This document shows, one piece after another, positions 1 through 8,488 of a stretch of 34,775 nucleotides of DNA. Below the pieces are notes generated by a model. That model searched no databases and was not told the origin of the DNA. It was given only the letters and a program-made list of their open reading frames with translations. Source of the DNA: Pseudoalteromonas sp. BSi20652 (GTDB taxonomy: Bacteria; Pseudomonadota; Gammaproteobacteria; Enterobacterales; Alteromonadaceae); assembly GCF_000239855.1 (NCBI RefSeq), contig NZ_BADT01000151.1, forward strand, positions 1 through 34,775, given 5' to 3'. The position numbers were made by a program, and so were the translations under genes. Numbering within the stretch: the first letter of the stretch is position 1; every line of letters begins with the position of its first letter.

Positions 1-432
1 AAAAGTGCCACAAAGGTTAGTAGGGGAGTAAAGAAAGTATTGCTCTGTTTTTGTTAAATGATGGCTGCATCATAATCCTCGAAACCAGTTAATTTACAAC
101 AGCCAAAATTCCTCTTTTAGCTGAATTTAGCAAATCTACCTAATATGTTAATCAATAACAAAATTAGGAGAGTGCAGCGCCCGCAAGCCAAAGACCAAAT
201 CGACGCGAAAGAGAAGTTTAAATGTATAGATGGCTAAAGTAAACTGGTATTGTTATTATTATTTAATTAAAGGGGTACCTGACTATTGCATGACTTTTAG
301 ATAATATCTACAAAGTAACGCTATTTTCAGCGATTAATATTTGTCCAGCTGCATAAAAATGCCCAAGCGCGTATTTGCAATGCACAGGATGTATGGCTAA
401 TAAACGGATTCAAATTAAATTAGGTAAAAACC
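1..432 (+). promoter_or_regulatory. gene-free region upstream of dapB with a candidate promoter
   Basis: I see no convincing coding sequence in these 432 bases. The last 85 bases hold a plausible sigma70 promoter: a -35 like TTGCAA at 375-380 and a -10 like TAATAA at 398-403, spaced by 17 bases. Candidate ArgR boxes overlap the -35 (separate entry). Bases 1-340 are AT-rich with no hairpin or repeat that I could pair convincingly. The gene upstream lies outside the window. Confidence 0.4.
348..386 (+). promoter_or_regulatory. candidate tandem ArgR operator before dapB
   Basis: TGCATAAAAATGCC at 350-363 fits the ARG-box core pattern TGnATwwwwATnCA except at its last base. A second, weaker half-palindromic copy, GTATTTGCAATGCA, lies at 371-384. 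The gap between the 14-bp cores is 7 bases, which equals the 3-bp gap between 18-bp boxes known for hexameric ArgR in enterobacteria. The second box overlaps the proposed -35. The resemblance is seen in the sequence; arginine-dependent repression of dapB, and by read-through of carAB, is inference. Confidence 0.4.
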
Positions 433-1236
433 ATGACTACAAATCGAATAGGTGTTTTTGGTGCTAACGGTAGAATGGGCTTAGCTCTATTAGAAGCCGC
501 GACAATTAAAGAGCAAACACAACTTACAGGTGCATACGTTCGTAGCAGTTCATCGTTATTAGGTATTAATGTAAACCAAGTAAATAGTGCAGCCGATAAC
601 AGTGTTAGCTTTAGCGAAGAAACCACAATAGATAATGTAGATGTTTTAATCGACTTTACACTTCCTGCTGGTATGAAAAACCATTTAAAAACGGCGGTAA
701 CACAAAAAATCCCTATGGTTATTGGCACAACGGGTTTAACCAGTGACGATATGAGTTTATTACACGATGCCGCAAAGCATATTCCTATTGTATTTGCGCG
801 AAACTTCAGTGTAGGCGTTAATGTGTTACTGAACCTTGTGCAAACCGCAGCGACTAAATTTGGCGATGATTTAGACATCGAAATATTTGAAGCGCATCAT
901 CGTCATAAAATCGATGCACCATCGGGCACTGCATTAGCCATTGGAGAATCAATTGCACACGCTAAAGGCTGGGACCATGATGAGGTTGCAGTATATGACC
1001 GTAGCCAAGTGGAAACGGCTAAATCGCAAAACGAAATTGGTTATTCGGTCCTAAGAGGGGGCGATATAGTAGGTGAACATACCGCATACTTCGCTACAAT
1101 GGGCGAAAGGCTTGAATTAACCCACAAAGCGAGTTCAAGAATGACCTTTGCACTAGGTGCTATAAGAGCTGCAGGCTGGTTGAAAAACAAACCAGCAGGA
1201 CTTTATGATATGCAAGATGTACTCGATTTAAAGTAG
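433..1236 (+). CDS. dapB: 4-hydroxy-tetrahydrodipicolinate reductase DapB
   Basis: DapB reduces 4-hydroxy-tetrahydrodipicolinate with NAD(P)H in the cytoplasm, in the diaminopimelate/lysine pathway. The 267-residue protein has the normal length. An N-terminal nucleotide-binding motif GVFGANGRMG (about residues 7-16) is followed by the family signature EAHHRHKIDAPSGTA, with His155, His156 and Lys159 in the positions of the known catalytic and substrate-binding residues. The ATG follows a weak purine-rich stretch (TAGGTA). It lies about 360 bases before carA on the same strand, an order common in gammaproteobacteria. Candidate ArgR boxes sit upstream. The gene looks intact. Confidence 0.97.
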   Translation: MTTNRIGVFGANGRMGLALLEAATIKEQTQLTGAYVRSSSSLLGINVNQVNSAADNSVSFSEETTIDNVDVLIDFTLPAGMKNHLKTAVTQKIPMVIGTTGLTSDDMSLLHDAAKHIPIVFARNFSVGVNVLLNLVQTAATKFGDDLDIEIFEAHHRHKIDAPSGTALAIGESIAHAKGWDHDEVAVYDRSQVETAKSQNEIGYSVLRGGDIVGEHTAYFATMGERLELTHKASSRMTFALGAIRAAGWLKNKPAGLYDMQDVLDLK

Positions 1237-1598
1237 TTTAGTGTCTATTTTAGGTGTTTGGCTCTAATTTTAGCTAAAAGCACTTATTTATTACAACTTA
1301 CTAAATAATGTTAGACCTAAAAGCTAACTTAATGTAATATGCAGCCAATTTGCCAAAAATTACTAAATGCGTGTTTCCAATTATACCCAAGTGGCTAGTA
1401 AATCCAGGGTTTCAGTGGGAATGAAAATAGTTTTAGGCAAGAAAAAATGATTGACGGTTTAGTGCTTTACATCTACATCATTTGAGACTGCGTAAAATAA
1501 TTTAAGCTCACAAAAATCTGGTTTTGACGATCCCTCTGGGTATTGGCGGGGTGTTAAGCAATTGCTTACTCCCGTTTTTTACTGTTAGGAGGTTTAAC
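1237..1598 (+). promoter_or_regulatory. carA leader region with candidate promoter
   Basis: This gap holds no clear gene. A promoter-like pair, TTGACG at 1451-1456 and TACATC at 1474-1479, is spaced by exactly 17 bases. It would start a leader of roughly 110 nt that runs into a terminator-like hairpin (separate entry) just before the carA ribosome binding site. No strong terminator follows dapB, so read-through from dapB into carA is possible. Confidence 0.4.
1547..1580 (+). terminator. terminator-like hairpin (possible attenuator) before carA
   Basis: The left arm CGGGG (1547-1551) plus TAAGC (1555-1559) pairs with GCTTA (1564-1568) plus TCCCG (1570-1574). An AATT loop and a small internal bulge complete it, and six T follow at 1575-1580. 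The structure has the form of an intrinsic terminator and ends 6 bases before the carA Shine-Dalgarno at 1587-1592. If it works, it would make carAB transcription conditional. A CCC at 1532-1534 could pair with part of the left arm as an anti-terminator. The hairpin is seen; attenuation is inferred. Confidence 0.55.
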
Positions 1599-2735
1599 TT
1601 GACTAAATCCGCTCTGTTAGTCCTAGAAGACGGCACAGTGTTTCGCGGTACTGCAATCGGCGCTGACGGCATGTCAGTCGGTGAAGTAGTATTCAATACG
1701 TCTATGACTGGTTATCAAGAAATTTTGACTGATCCATCATACGCGGAACAAATCGTAACTTTGACGTACCCACATATCGGTAATACGGGTACCAACAGCG
1801 AAGACGAAGAAGCGAATCAAATTTGGGCTAAAGGCCTAGTGATCCGTGATTTGCCACTGCTAGCAAGTAATTTTCGTAACGAGCAATCGTTAGATGATTA
1901 CTTAAAAGAACGTAATATTTTAGGTATTGCGGACATCGACACCAGAAAGTTAACTCGAATTTTGCGTGATAAAGGCGCACAAAACGGGTGTATTATTGCT
2001 GGCGACGAGCTAGACGAAAATAAAGCGCTACAAGCCGCGCAAGCCTTCCCAGGCTTAAAAGGCATGGATTTAGCAAAAGTTGTCTCAACCAAGGAAAATT
2101 TTGAGTGGCGCGAATCAAGCTGGACATTAGGCGAAGGATTTAAAACCCTTGATGCTGCTGATGAAAAGTTTCATGTTGTTGCCTACGATTTCGGTGTAAA
2201 GCGTAATATTTTACGTATGCTTGTAGACCGTGGCTGTAAACTTACAGTCGTACCAGCGCAAACCCCAGCCGCTGACGTACTGGCTTTAAACCCTGATGGT
2301 ATCTTCCTATCTAATGGCCCTGGCGATCCTGAGCCATGTACTTACGCTATTGATGCAATTAAAACCTTTTTAGAAACCGACACACCAATTTTTGGTATCT
2401 GTTTAGGTCATCAGTTATTAGCCCTTGCCTCAGGTGCTAAAACAGAAAAAATGAAATTTGGCCACCACGGCGCTAACCACCCAGTTAAAGACCTAGACCG
2501 CGATGTAGTTATGATCACAGCTCAAAACCATGGTTTTGCAGCTCAAGAGTCAAGCCTGCCAAGTACGCTTCGTGCCACGCACAAATCGTTATTTGACGGA
2601 ACGCTTCAAGGTATTCATCGTACTGATAAACCTGCGTTTAGCTTCCAGGGTCACCCTGAAGCAAGCCCTGGTCCGCACGATGCAGCCCCATTATTTGACC
2701 ACTTCATCGATTTGATGCAAGCGCGTAAACACTAA
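1599..2735 (+). CDS. carA: carbamoyl-phosphate synthase small (glutaminase) subunit CarA
   Basis: CarA hydrolyses glutamine and passes ammonia to CarB for carbamoyl phosphate, used in arginine and pyrimidine synthesis. I place the start at TTG 1599: AGGAGG at 1587-1592 lies 6 bases upstream, and the N-terminus then reads [11 protein letters not shown] as in E. coli CarA. The reading frame is open 75 bases further upstream to another TTG at 1524, but that stretch encodes the terminator hairpin. The protein has 378 residues, the normal length. The class I glutamine amidotransferase triad is present: Cys268 in GICLGHQ, and His352 and Glu354 in [12 protein letters not shown]. carB follows after 16 bases, so the two are cotranscribed. 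Confidence 0.96.
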   Translation: MTKSALLVLEDGTVFRGTAIGADGMSVGEVVFNTSMTGYQEILTDPSYAEQIVTLTYPHIGNTGTNSEDEEANQIWAKGLVIRDLPLLASNFRNEQSLDDYLKERNILGIADIDTRKLTRILRDKGAQNGCIIAGDELDENKALQAAQAFPGLKGMDLAKVVSTKENFEWRESSWTLGEGFKTLDAADEKFHVVAYDFGVKRNILRMLVDRGCKLTVVPAQTPAADVLALNPDGIFLSNGPGDPEPCTYAIDAIKTFLETDTPIFGICLGHQLLALASGAKTEKMKFGHHGANHPVKDLDRDVVMITAQNHGFAAQESSLPSTLRATHKSLFDGTLQGIHRTDKPAFSFQGHPEASPGPHDAAPLFDHFIDLMQARKH

Positions 2736-2751
2736 TTTAACTGGAGTAATA

Positions 2752-5700
2752 ATGCCAAAACGTACCGACATAAAAAGCATTCTTATCTTAGGCGCAGGCC
2801 CAATTGTAATTGGTCAAGCTTGTGAATTTGACTACTCTGGTGCTCAAGCGTGTAAAGCACTTAGGGAAGAAGGCTACAGAGTTATATTAGTTAACTCAAA
2901 CCCTGCAACTATCATGACCGACCCTGATATGGCCGATGCAACCTACATCGAACCCATTCACTGGGAAGTGGTAGAAAAAATTATTGAAAAAGAAAAGCCA
3001 GATGCAGTACTGCCTACAATGGGTGGTCAAACAGCTTTAAACTGTGCACTTGATTTAGACAAGCACGGTGTGCTGGCTAAGCACGGCGTTGAGCTAATTG
3101 GTGCAACGGCGGATGCAATCGACAAAGCAGAAAACCGTGAACGCTTTGACGTAGCAATGAAAAATATTGGTCTTGAATGTCCTCGTGCTGAGATTGCTCA
3201 CTCTATGGATGAAGCCAAAGACATCATAACGCGCATTGGTTTACCATGTATTATCAGGCCTTCTTTTACTATGGGCGGCACCGGCGGCGGTGTGGCGTAT
3301 AACTTAGAAGAGTTTGAAGAAATTTGTGAACGTGGCTTAGATTTATCACCAACGAACGAATTACTAATTGATGAATCACTCATTGGTTGGAAAGAGTACG
3401 AGACAGAAGTTGTACGTGATAAAAACGACAACTGTATTATTGTTTGTACCATTGAAAACTTTGACCCTATGGGTGTTCACACTGGCGATTCAATCACCGT
3501 TGCACCAGCGCAAACGCTAACCGACAAAGAATACCAAATTATGCGTAACGCCTCTATGGCGGTATTACGTGAAATTGGTGTAGAAACTGGCGGTTCGAAC
3601 GTACAGTTTGGTATTAATCCTGAAGATGGCCGTATGGTTATCATTGAGATGAACCCACGCGTATCACGTTCATCTGCACTTGCATCAAAAGCAACGGGTT
3701 TCCCAATTGCTAAAATTGCAGCAAAACTAGCAGTAGGTTATACGCTTGACGAGCTACAAAATGATATTACTGGCGGTAAAACTCCAGCATCTTTTGAGCC
3801 TTCAATCGACTACGTTGTAACAAAAATTCCTCGCTTTAACTTTGAAAAATTTGCCGGTGCTAACGACCGCTTAACTACGCAAATGAAATCGGTTGGCGAA
3901 GTAATGGCAATTGGTCGTAACCAACAAGAGTCATTACAAAAAGCATTACGTGGCCTTGAAGTGGGCGCAACAGGTTTTAACCCAATAGTTGCACTTGATG
4001 ACCCTAAAGCGAAAGAAAAAATCATCCGCGAATTACGCGAACCAGGTGCTGAGCGTATCTGGTACATTGCCGATGCAATGCGCCATGGTATGAGCGTTGA
4101 TGATGTTTATGAGCTGACTAAAGTTAACCGCTGGTTCTTAGTACAAATAGAAGATATTTTAAAAGACGAGGCAAAAATTGGTGAAGTAGGTATGGCTGGT
4201 TTAAATGCCGATTTCCTACGTAAACTTAAACGTAAAGGCTTTGCAGATCCGCGTATAGCTGAAATTGCAGGTGTATCTGAAGCTGAAATTCGTAAAAAAC
4301 GTCATTTATTAAACATCGTGCCAGTATACAAACGTGTTGATACGTGCGCCGCAGAATTTAGCTCAGACACTGCTTACATGTATTCAACTTACGATGAAGA
4401 GTGTGAAGCTAACCCAACAGATCGTGATAAAATCATGGTTATTGGTGGTGGTCCAAACCGTATCGGTCAAGGTATTGAGTTTGATTACTGTTGTGTACAT
4501 GCCTCGCTTGCGCTTCGCGAAGACGGTTTTGAGACTATTATGGTTAACTGTAACCCTGAAACGGTATCTACCGATTACGATACATCAGACAGACTATACT
4601 TTGAACCAATTACGCTTGAAGACGTACTCGAAATCGTACGTGTTGAAAAGCCAAAAGGCGTTATCGTACAGTACGGTGGTCAAACACCACTTAAGCTAGC
4701 GCGTGAGCTTGAAGCCAATGGCGTACCAGTGATTGGTACTTCACCTGATGCGATTGACCGTGCAGAAGACCGCGAACGCTTTCAACAACTTGTTGAGCGT
4801 TTGAACTTACTTCAGCCAGAAAATGCTACAGTAACTTCAACTGAAGAAGCACTACTTAAATCAGTTGAAATTGGTTTCCCATTAGTTGTGCGCCCGTCGT
4901 ACGTACTAGGTGGTCGTGCAATGGAAATTGTATACGACGAAGATGATTTACGTCGCTACATGACCGAAGCTGTACAAGCATCAAACGAAGCACCTGTATT
5001 ACTGGATCGTTTCTTAGATAACGCAATTGAAGTTGACGTTGACGCAATTTGTGACGGCGAGCAAGTAATCATCGGCGGTATCATGGAGCACATTGAGCAA
5101 GCGGGTGTTCACTCAGGTGACTCAGCATGTTCATTACCAGCACATTCTTTATCGCAAGAAGTGCAAGATGTAATGCGCAAGCAAGTAACCGACATGGCGC
5201 TTGAGCTTGGTGTTGTTGGCTTGATGAATACACAGTTTGCAGTGAAAGATGGCAAAGTATATTTAATTGAAGTTAACCCGCGTGCTGCACGTACTGTACC
5301 GTTTGTATCAAAAGCAACCGGTGTAGCGCTTGCAAAAGTGGCGGCTCGTTGTATGGCAGGGCAGTCTTTAGCAAGCCAAGGTATTACTAAAGAAGTGATC
5401 CCTCCTTATTACAGTGTTAAAGAAGTTGTTTTACCATTTGCTAAGTTTCAGGGAGTGGATCCAATCCGTGGTCCTGAAATGCGTTCAACGGGTGAAGTGA
5501 TGGGTATTGGTGATACTTTCGCCGAAGCATTCGCAAAAGCACAATTAGGTGCAAGCAACACTTTACCACGCGGTGGTCGCGCGCTATTATCTGTTCGTAA
5601 TAGCGATAAGCCACGTATTGTTGAATTAGCCAAAATCATGACCGACTTAGGTTTTGAACTTGACGCAACAGGTGGCACGGCACAAGCTCTTGAAGAAGCT

Positions 5701-5970
5701 GGCATTGAAGTACGACGTGTAAACAAAGTATATGAAGGCCGCCCACATATTCTTGATTATATCAAGAATAAAGAGTACAGCTATATCGTTAATACCACCG
5801 AAGGTCGCCAAGCGATCGAAGATTCGAAGGTGTTACGTCGTGGTGCATTGCAAAATAAAACCAACTATACGACAACCTTGAACGCGGCTTTTGCTAACTG
5901 TACTGCTAACAAAGCAGATGACCGTAGTAAAGTAACGTCAGTTCAAGAGCTACACCTGCGATTGAACTAA
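2752..5970 (+). CDS. carB: carbamoyl-phosphate synthase large subunit CarB
   Basis: CarB makes carbamoyl phosphate from bicarbonate, ammonia and two ATP. The 1072-residue length matches the family (about 1073 in E. coli). Two homologous ATP-grasp halves are visible: the first opens with [20 protein letters not shown], the second near residue 560 with [19 protein letters not shown]. Each half has its own metal/ATP motif ([36 protein letters not shown]). The C-terminal 130 residues form the MGS-like allosteric domain ([16 protein letters not shown]), which in E. coli binds UMP and ornithine. CTGGAG serves as ribosome binding site. It is intact and cotranscribed with carA. Confidence 0.98.
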   Translation: MPKRTDIKSILILGAGPIVIGQACEFDYSGAQACKALREEGYRVILVNSNPATIMTDPDMADATYIEPIHWEVVEKIIEKEKPDAVLPTMGGQTALNCALDLDKHGVLAKHGVELIGATADAIDKAENRERFDVAMKNIGLECPRAEIAHSMDEAKDIITRIGLPCIIRPSFTMGGTGGGVAYNLEEFEEICERGLDLSPTNELLIDESLIGWKEYETEVVRDKNDNCIIVCTIENFDPMGVHTGDSITVAPAQTLTDKEYQIMRNASMAVLREIGVETGGSNVQFGINPEDGRMVIIEMNPRVSRSSALASKATGFPIAKIAAKLAVGYTLDELQNDITGGKTPASFEPSIDYVVTKIPRFNFEKFAGANDRLTTQMKSVGEVMAIGRNQQESLQKALRGLEVGATGFNPIVALDDPKAKEKIIRELREPGAERIWYIADAMRHGMSVDDVYELTKVNRWFLVQIEDILKDEAKIGEVGMAGLNADFLRKLKRKGFADPRIAEIAGVSEAEIRKKRHLLNIVPVYKRVDTCAAEFSSDTAYMYSTYDEECEANPTDRDKIMVIGGGPNRIGQGIEFDYCCVHASLALREDGFETIMVNCNPETVSTDYDTSDRLYFEPITLEDVLEIVRVEKPKGVIVQYGGQTPLKLARELEANGVPVIGTSPDAIDRAEDRERFQQLVERLNLLQPENATVTSTEEALLKSVEIGFPLVVRPSYVLGGRAMEIVYDEDDLRRYMTEAVQASNEAPVLLDRFLDNAIEVDVDAICDGEQVIIGGIMEHIEQAGVHSGDSACSLPAHSLSQEVQDVMRKQVTDMALELGVVGLMNTQFAVKDGKVYLIEVNPRAARTVPFVSKATGVALAKVAARCMAGQSLASQGITKEVIPPYYSVKEVVLPFAKFQGVDPIRGPEMRSTGEVMGIGDTFAEAFAKAQLGASNTLPRGGRALLSVRNSDKPRIVELAKIMTDLGFELDATGGTAQALEEAGIEVRRVNKVYEGRPHILDYIKNKEYSYIVNTTEGRQAIEDSKVLRRGALQNKTNYTTTLNAAFANCTANKADDRSKVTSVQELHLRLN

Positions 5971-5979
5971 GGAAATGTG

Positions 5980-6001
5980 CCAAGGCCAACTAGGGCCTTG
6001 G
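5980..6001 (+). other. stable hairpin between carB and greA
   Basis: CCAAGGCC (5980-5987) and GGCCTTGG (5994-6001) form a perfect 8-bp stem with loop AACTAG. It begins 10 bases after the carB stop and ends 17 bases before the greA ATG. No T-run follows, so it is not a standard intrinsic terminator. It may mark an RNA-processing or stability site separating carAB from greA, or affect greA translation. Confidence 0.6.
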
Positions 6002-6018
6002 TGTTAAGTGAGAAAAGT

Positions 6019-6495
6019 ATGCAATCAATTCCGATGACAGTTCGTGGCGCAGATCTACTGCGCAAAGAGCTTAACGAATTAAAAACAGTTACCCGTCCAA
6101 GAATTATCGCCGACATTGCTGTTGCGCGTGAACACGGTGACTTAAAAGAAAACGCTGAGTACCACGCTGCGCGTGAGCAACAGGGTTTTTGTGAAGGTCG
6201 TATTCAAGAAATTGAAGCTAAACTTTCAAATGTTCAGATAATTGACGTAACTAAAATGCCAAATACGGGAAAAGTTATTTTTGGTACTACAGTAACTATA
6301 GTAAATGTAGATACTGATGCTGAAGTAAAATACCGTATTGTAGGCGATGATGAAGCAGACATTAAAAACAATTTAATTTCTGTTAATTCACCGATTGCAC
6401 GTGGCTTAATTGGTAAACAAATGGATGATGCTGTGTCTATTCAAACGCCAAAAGGTATCGTTGAGTACGAAATCATTGAAGTTGAGTATCTTTAA
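6019..6495 (+). CDS. greA: transcription elongation factor GreA
   Basis: GreA enters the RNA polymerase secondary channel and stimulates cleavage of backtracked RNA. I chose ATG 6019 because the protein then starts [18 protein letters not shown], like E. coli GreA, and has the standard 158 residues. An upstream in-frame GTG at 5977 would add 14 residues encoded within the intergenic hairpin and is unlikely. The N-terminal coiled coil (about residues 8-75) carries the [20 protein letters not shown] signature with the acidic tip residues. The C-terminal FKBP-like domain ends [12 protein letters not shown]. It lies 48 bases after carB and has its own strong terminator. Confidence 0.97.
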   Translation: MQSIPMTVRGADLLRKELNELKTVTRPRIIADIAVAREHGDLKENAEYHAAREQQGFCEGRIQEIEAKLSNVQIIDVTKMPNTGKVIFGTTVTIVNVDTDAEVKYRIVGDDEADIKNNLISVNSPIARGLIGKQMDDAVSIQTPKGIVEYEIIEVEYL

Positions 6496-6522
6496 CGTAT
6501 AACTCACTTTAACGTTTTAAAT

Positions 6523-6551
6523 AAAAACCGATGTAATTACATCGGTTTTTT
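6523..6551 (+). terminator. intrinsic terminator after greA
   Basis: ACCGATGTAATTACATCGGT is a perfect palindrome, flanked by an A-run on the left and six T on the right. It lies 30 bases after the greA stop and should end the carAB-greA transcript; the A/T symmetry also allows action on the other strand. Confidence 0.9.
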
Positions 6552-6638
6552 ATGCCTGTAATTTAACCTTTCATGGTAGGCGCGTTTGTACAGTATTCAT
6601 ATTCTATAAATATGGTCTATGTTGATATAGTAGGTAAT

Positions 6639-6710
6639 TATATCAACTTATTAAAAACATGAGCATTTAGCGCATCAAATAACTCACTGATTTAATGTAA
6701 TTGGTATTAA
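6639..6710. repeat. TGGTAT-ended palindromic element, diverged copy A
   Basis: The right end, TCACTGATTTAATGTAATTG followed by GTATTA, matches the end of copy B (8049-8145) at TCACT-ATTTAATG-4N-TGGTAT. The left end TATCAACTTATTAAAA resembles copy B's left end TACCAATTTTATTAAA in the opposite sense, giving poorly preserved terminal inverted repeats about 70 bp apart. I infer a small non-autonomous element or palindromic intergenic repeat. It sits just before the ribosome binding site of the broken carboxypeptidase gene. Confidence 0.45.
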
Positions 6711-6734
6711 CGTATTCTCTAAAAAGGAAAATAT

Positions 6735-7792
6735 ATGGCTAATATACTTTACCCAGCGCCTTTAAAAGTAGGATCAAAAATAGCAATTTGTTCGCTTTCT
6801 GCGGGTGTAAAAGCTAAATATCATGAACGGTTAGACATAGTTATTAATGGATTAAAACATCGAGGATATAAGGTTGTTGAAGGCGAGTTTTTACGTCAAA
6901 GCAAACCGCATGGACAGCTTAATGCTAAAGCGCACGCTCAGCAGTTAATGGGTTTTTATTAGATGATGAGATAGATGTAATTATGCCTCCATTTGGTGGC
7001 GAGTTGGCAATGGAAATACTGCCCCTACTTGATTTTAACGCAATTAAAGAAGCAAAGCCTAAATGGCTTGTTGGGTTCTCAGATGTTAGCACCATTGCAT
7101 GTGCACTTACTGCTAGGTGCCAATGGGCAACATTACACAGTGCTAATCTTATGCAGTTACATCCTGATGAAAAAAGCCCTTATTGCCTGCAAATATTTGA
7201 AACACTGAGTTATGAAGCGGGTAGCAAGTTTGAGCAAGCACCGTCATCGTGTTATCAAAAAAACAGACTTGATTACGCACAAACTCCCAATGCATTGTTT
7301 GATTACACCGAGCCTACACAATGGCAGTGTTTAAATTACTTTGATGCACGCACTATTGAAATGTCGGGTCGCTTATTTGGTGGGTGTTTAGACACCGTTG
7401 GCTTATTGCTCGATTCTCCATTTTTGGCACTACATGAATTTAAAAAGCACAGTGCACCCGAAGGGCTTATTTTATACCTAGAAAACTCAGAGCTGACGCC
7501 AACAACCGTTGCACGATTTTTACTCTCATTAAAACTCGCGGGTATATTTGACGATATAAACGGTATTATTATCGGTCGTAGCGAAATCACTCAAGGTCAA
7601 GATACTTCTTTTGATTACCGCCACGCGCTTGATGTTGCACTAGGTGGGTGTTTATTCCCTGTAATTTTTGATGCCGATATAGGTCATGTTCCACCTAACT
7701 TAAATTTAGTAAACGGCGCTACTTGTACAATTACCGCTGAACTAAATGAAGGTAAAGTAGTTAAAGCTTCATTAAATACCGAGCTTTGTTAG
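6735..7792 (+). pseudogene. LD-carboxypeptidase / MccF-type peptidase S66, frameshifted
   Basis: Peptidase family S66 includes murein LD-carboxypeptidases and MccF, which gives immunity to microcin C7. The start ATG 6735 follows AAAAAGGAAA. The frame is broken at T5 (6953-6957): after QQLMGF it meets TAG, whereas one extra T restores QQLMGFLLDDEIDVIMPPFGG and continues to 7792. Repaired length would be 352 residues, close to MccF. The residues expected for the Ser-Glu-His triad are all in the 3' part: Ser in GFSDVSTI, Glu in LENSE, His in IGHVPPN. The MPPFGGELA and LENSE motifs favour the MccF-like branch over E. coli LdcA. The good conservation means a recent mutation or a sequencing error is likely. 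Confidence 0.8.
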
Positions 7793-7829
7793 AGGTTGAC
7801 TCCTTATCTTTGATGAGTAATTAGGTTAA

Positions 7830-7842
7830 AGGGTATAATAAG
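7830..7842 (+). promoter_or_regulatory. -10 element of the FMN riboswitch promoter
   Basis: A perfect TATAAT lies at 7834-7839, about 40 bases after the carboxypeptidase stop and about 35 before the riboswitch. The best-spaced -35 (7811-7816) is poor; a TTGACT at 7796-7801 is too far away. It probably starts the riboswitch RNA. Confidence 0.4.
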
Positions 7843-7873
7843 CCCACTTTTATAGCGCTTTAGTTATAAAAGT

Positions 7874-8035
7874 AAATTCTCAGGGCGGGGTGAAATTCCC
7901 TACCAGCGGTATGTTTATTGTTATTTATAACTTAAACGAGCCCGCGAGCGCTTTATTTAACCTAGGTTCAGTAAAGGTCAAGCAGATCTGATGAGATGCC
8001 AGAGCCGACGGTTACAGTCCGGATGAAAGAGAATA
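7874..8035 (+). ncRNA. FMN riboswitch (RFN element), orphan
   Basis: The conserved blocks of the RFN element appear in order: CAGGGCGGGGTGAAATTCCC at 7881-7900, then CTACCAGCGGT, GAGCCCGCGAGCG, a variable arm, GATCTGATGAGATGCCAGAG, CCGACGGTTACAGTCCGGAT, and GAAAGAGAAT at the end. The six-helix FMN aptamer looks complete. In gammaproteobacteria this RNA normally sits before ribB (DHBP synthase). Here no riboflavin gene or recognisable remnant follows: a palindromic element begins about 14 bases later and a type VI effector remnant comes next. The riboswitch is certain from sequence; loss of its target gene is inferred. Confidence 0.95.
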
Positions 8036-8048
8036 TGGCTCATTATAC

Positions 8049-8145
8049 TAATACCAATTTTATTAAAGACGCGATCATTGTATCGCGTTAAGTGAGCTAT
8101 TTTTTAGCGTTATAATAGGTCACTAATTTAATGCCGCTGGTATAA
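8049..8145. repeat. TGGTAT-ended palindromic element, copy B
   Basis: About 97 bp bounded by ATACCA (8051-8056) and TGGTAT (8138-8143), with ATTAAA/TTTAAT pairing just inside. Within lie two hairpins: ACGCGAT/ATCGCGT (8069-8075 with 8082-8088, loop of 6) and AGTGAGCTAT/ATAGGTCACT (8091-8100 with 8115-8124, one mismatch). The whole can fold as a three-way junction. It directly abuts the FMN riboswitch and could act as, or have replaced, its expression platform. A diverged copy lies at 6639-6710. I infer a MITE-like or structured repeat; no target duplication is clear. Confidence 0.55.
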
Positions 8146-8149
8146 CAGT

Positions 8150-8488
8150 GTGCGCTGCTTTTTGTTATTTTATTTAAGCTATTTTGATAGTATGTATCCT
8201 CAACGCCGGTGCTACCCTGGTTTAAAGCATAGTCCTAGACATATTTTGGTAGCTCAGCAGCTTGCAAATTGGATTGACTCTCCTCGCAGCACTGCATTTG
8301 GTACTAAAAAAGTAATTAAAGGGGGCGCTTTATCCAAGTTGAAAGATAAAAAAGGAATTATATTTATAATGAATGGCTGGGGTAGTACTGATCACATTGA
8401 CTTATGGGATGGGGAGTACCTAAAAGGTGGTAACACAGATTGGCTGAATTTAGGTGATGAGATCTGGTTTTGGGAAATTTTAGTATGA
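8150..8488 (+). pseudogene. type VI secretion amidase effector Tae4-like, 5'-truncated remnant
   Basis: Tae4 effectors are cysteine amidases that cut peptidoglycan peptides in a rival's periplasm. This 112-residue frame resembles the C-terminal two-thirds of Tae4: an AQQLANWIDSP segment, then KKGIIFIMNGWGSTDHIDLW with the expected active-site His and the following Asp, and the closing EIWFWEI. The N-terminal part with the catalytic Cys (usually in an NTCA-like motif) is absent; the frame begins right after the palindromic element. Without it the protein should be inactive. The stop TGA overlaps the ATG of the next gene (ATGA at 8485-8488), as expected of an effector/immunity pair. The family call comes from remembered motifs and is fairly firm; the precise break point is unknown. 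Confidence 0.65.

Noticed and set aside
172-237. 22-codon frame starting GTG right after AGGAG
   Set aside because: The Shine-Dalgarno is only one base from the GTG, the peptide resembles nothing I know, and such short frames arise by chance.
1421-1485. Two tiny frames before carA (9 and 12 codons) as attenuator leader peptides
   Set aside because: Neither is rich in arginine or other relevant codons, ribosome binding sites are weak, and the likely promoter lies within or after them.
1524-1598. Upstream in-frame extension of carA
   Set aside because: It has no ribosome binding site, encodes the terminator hairpin, and lacks counterparts in known CarA proteins, while TTG 1599 has an ideal Shine-Dalgarno.
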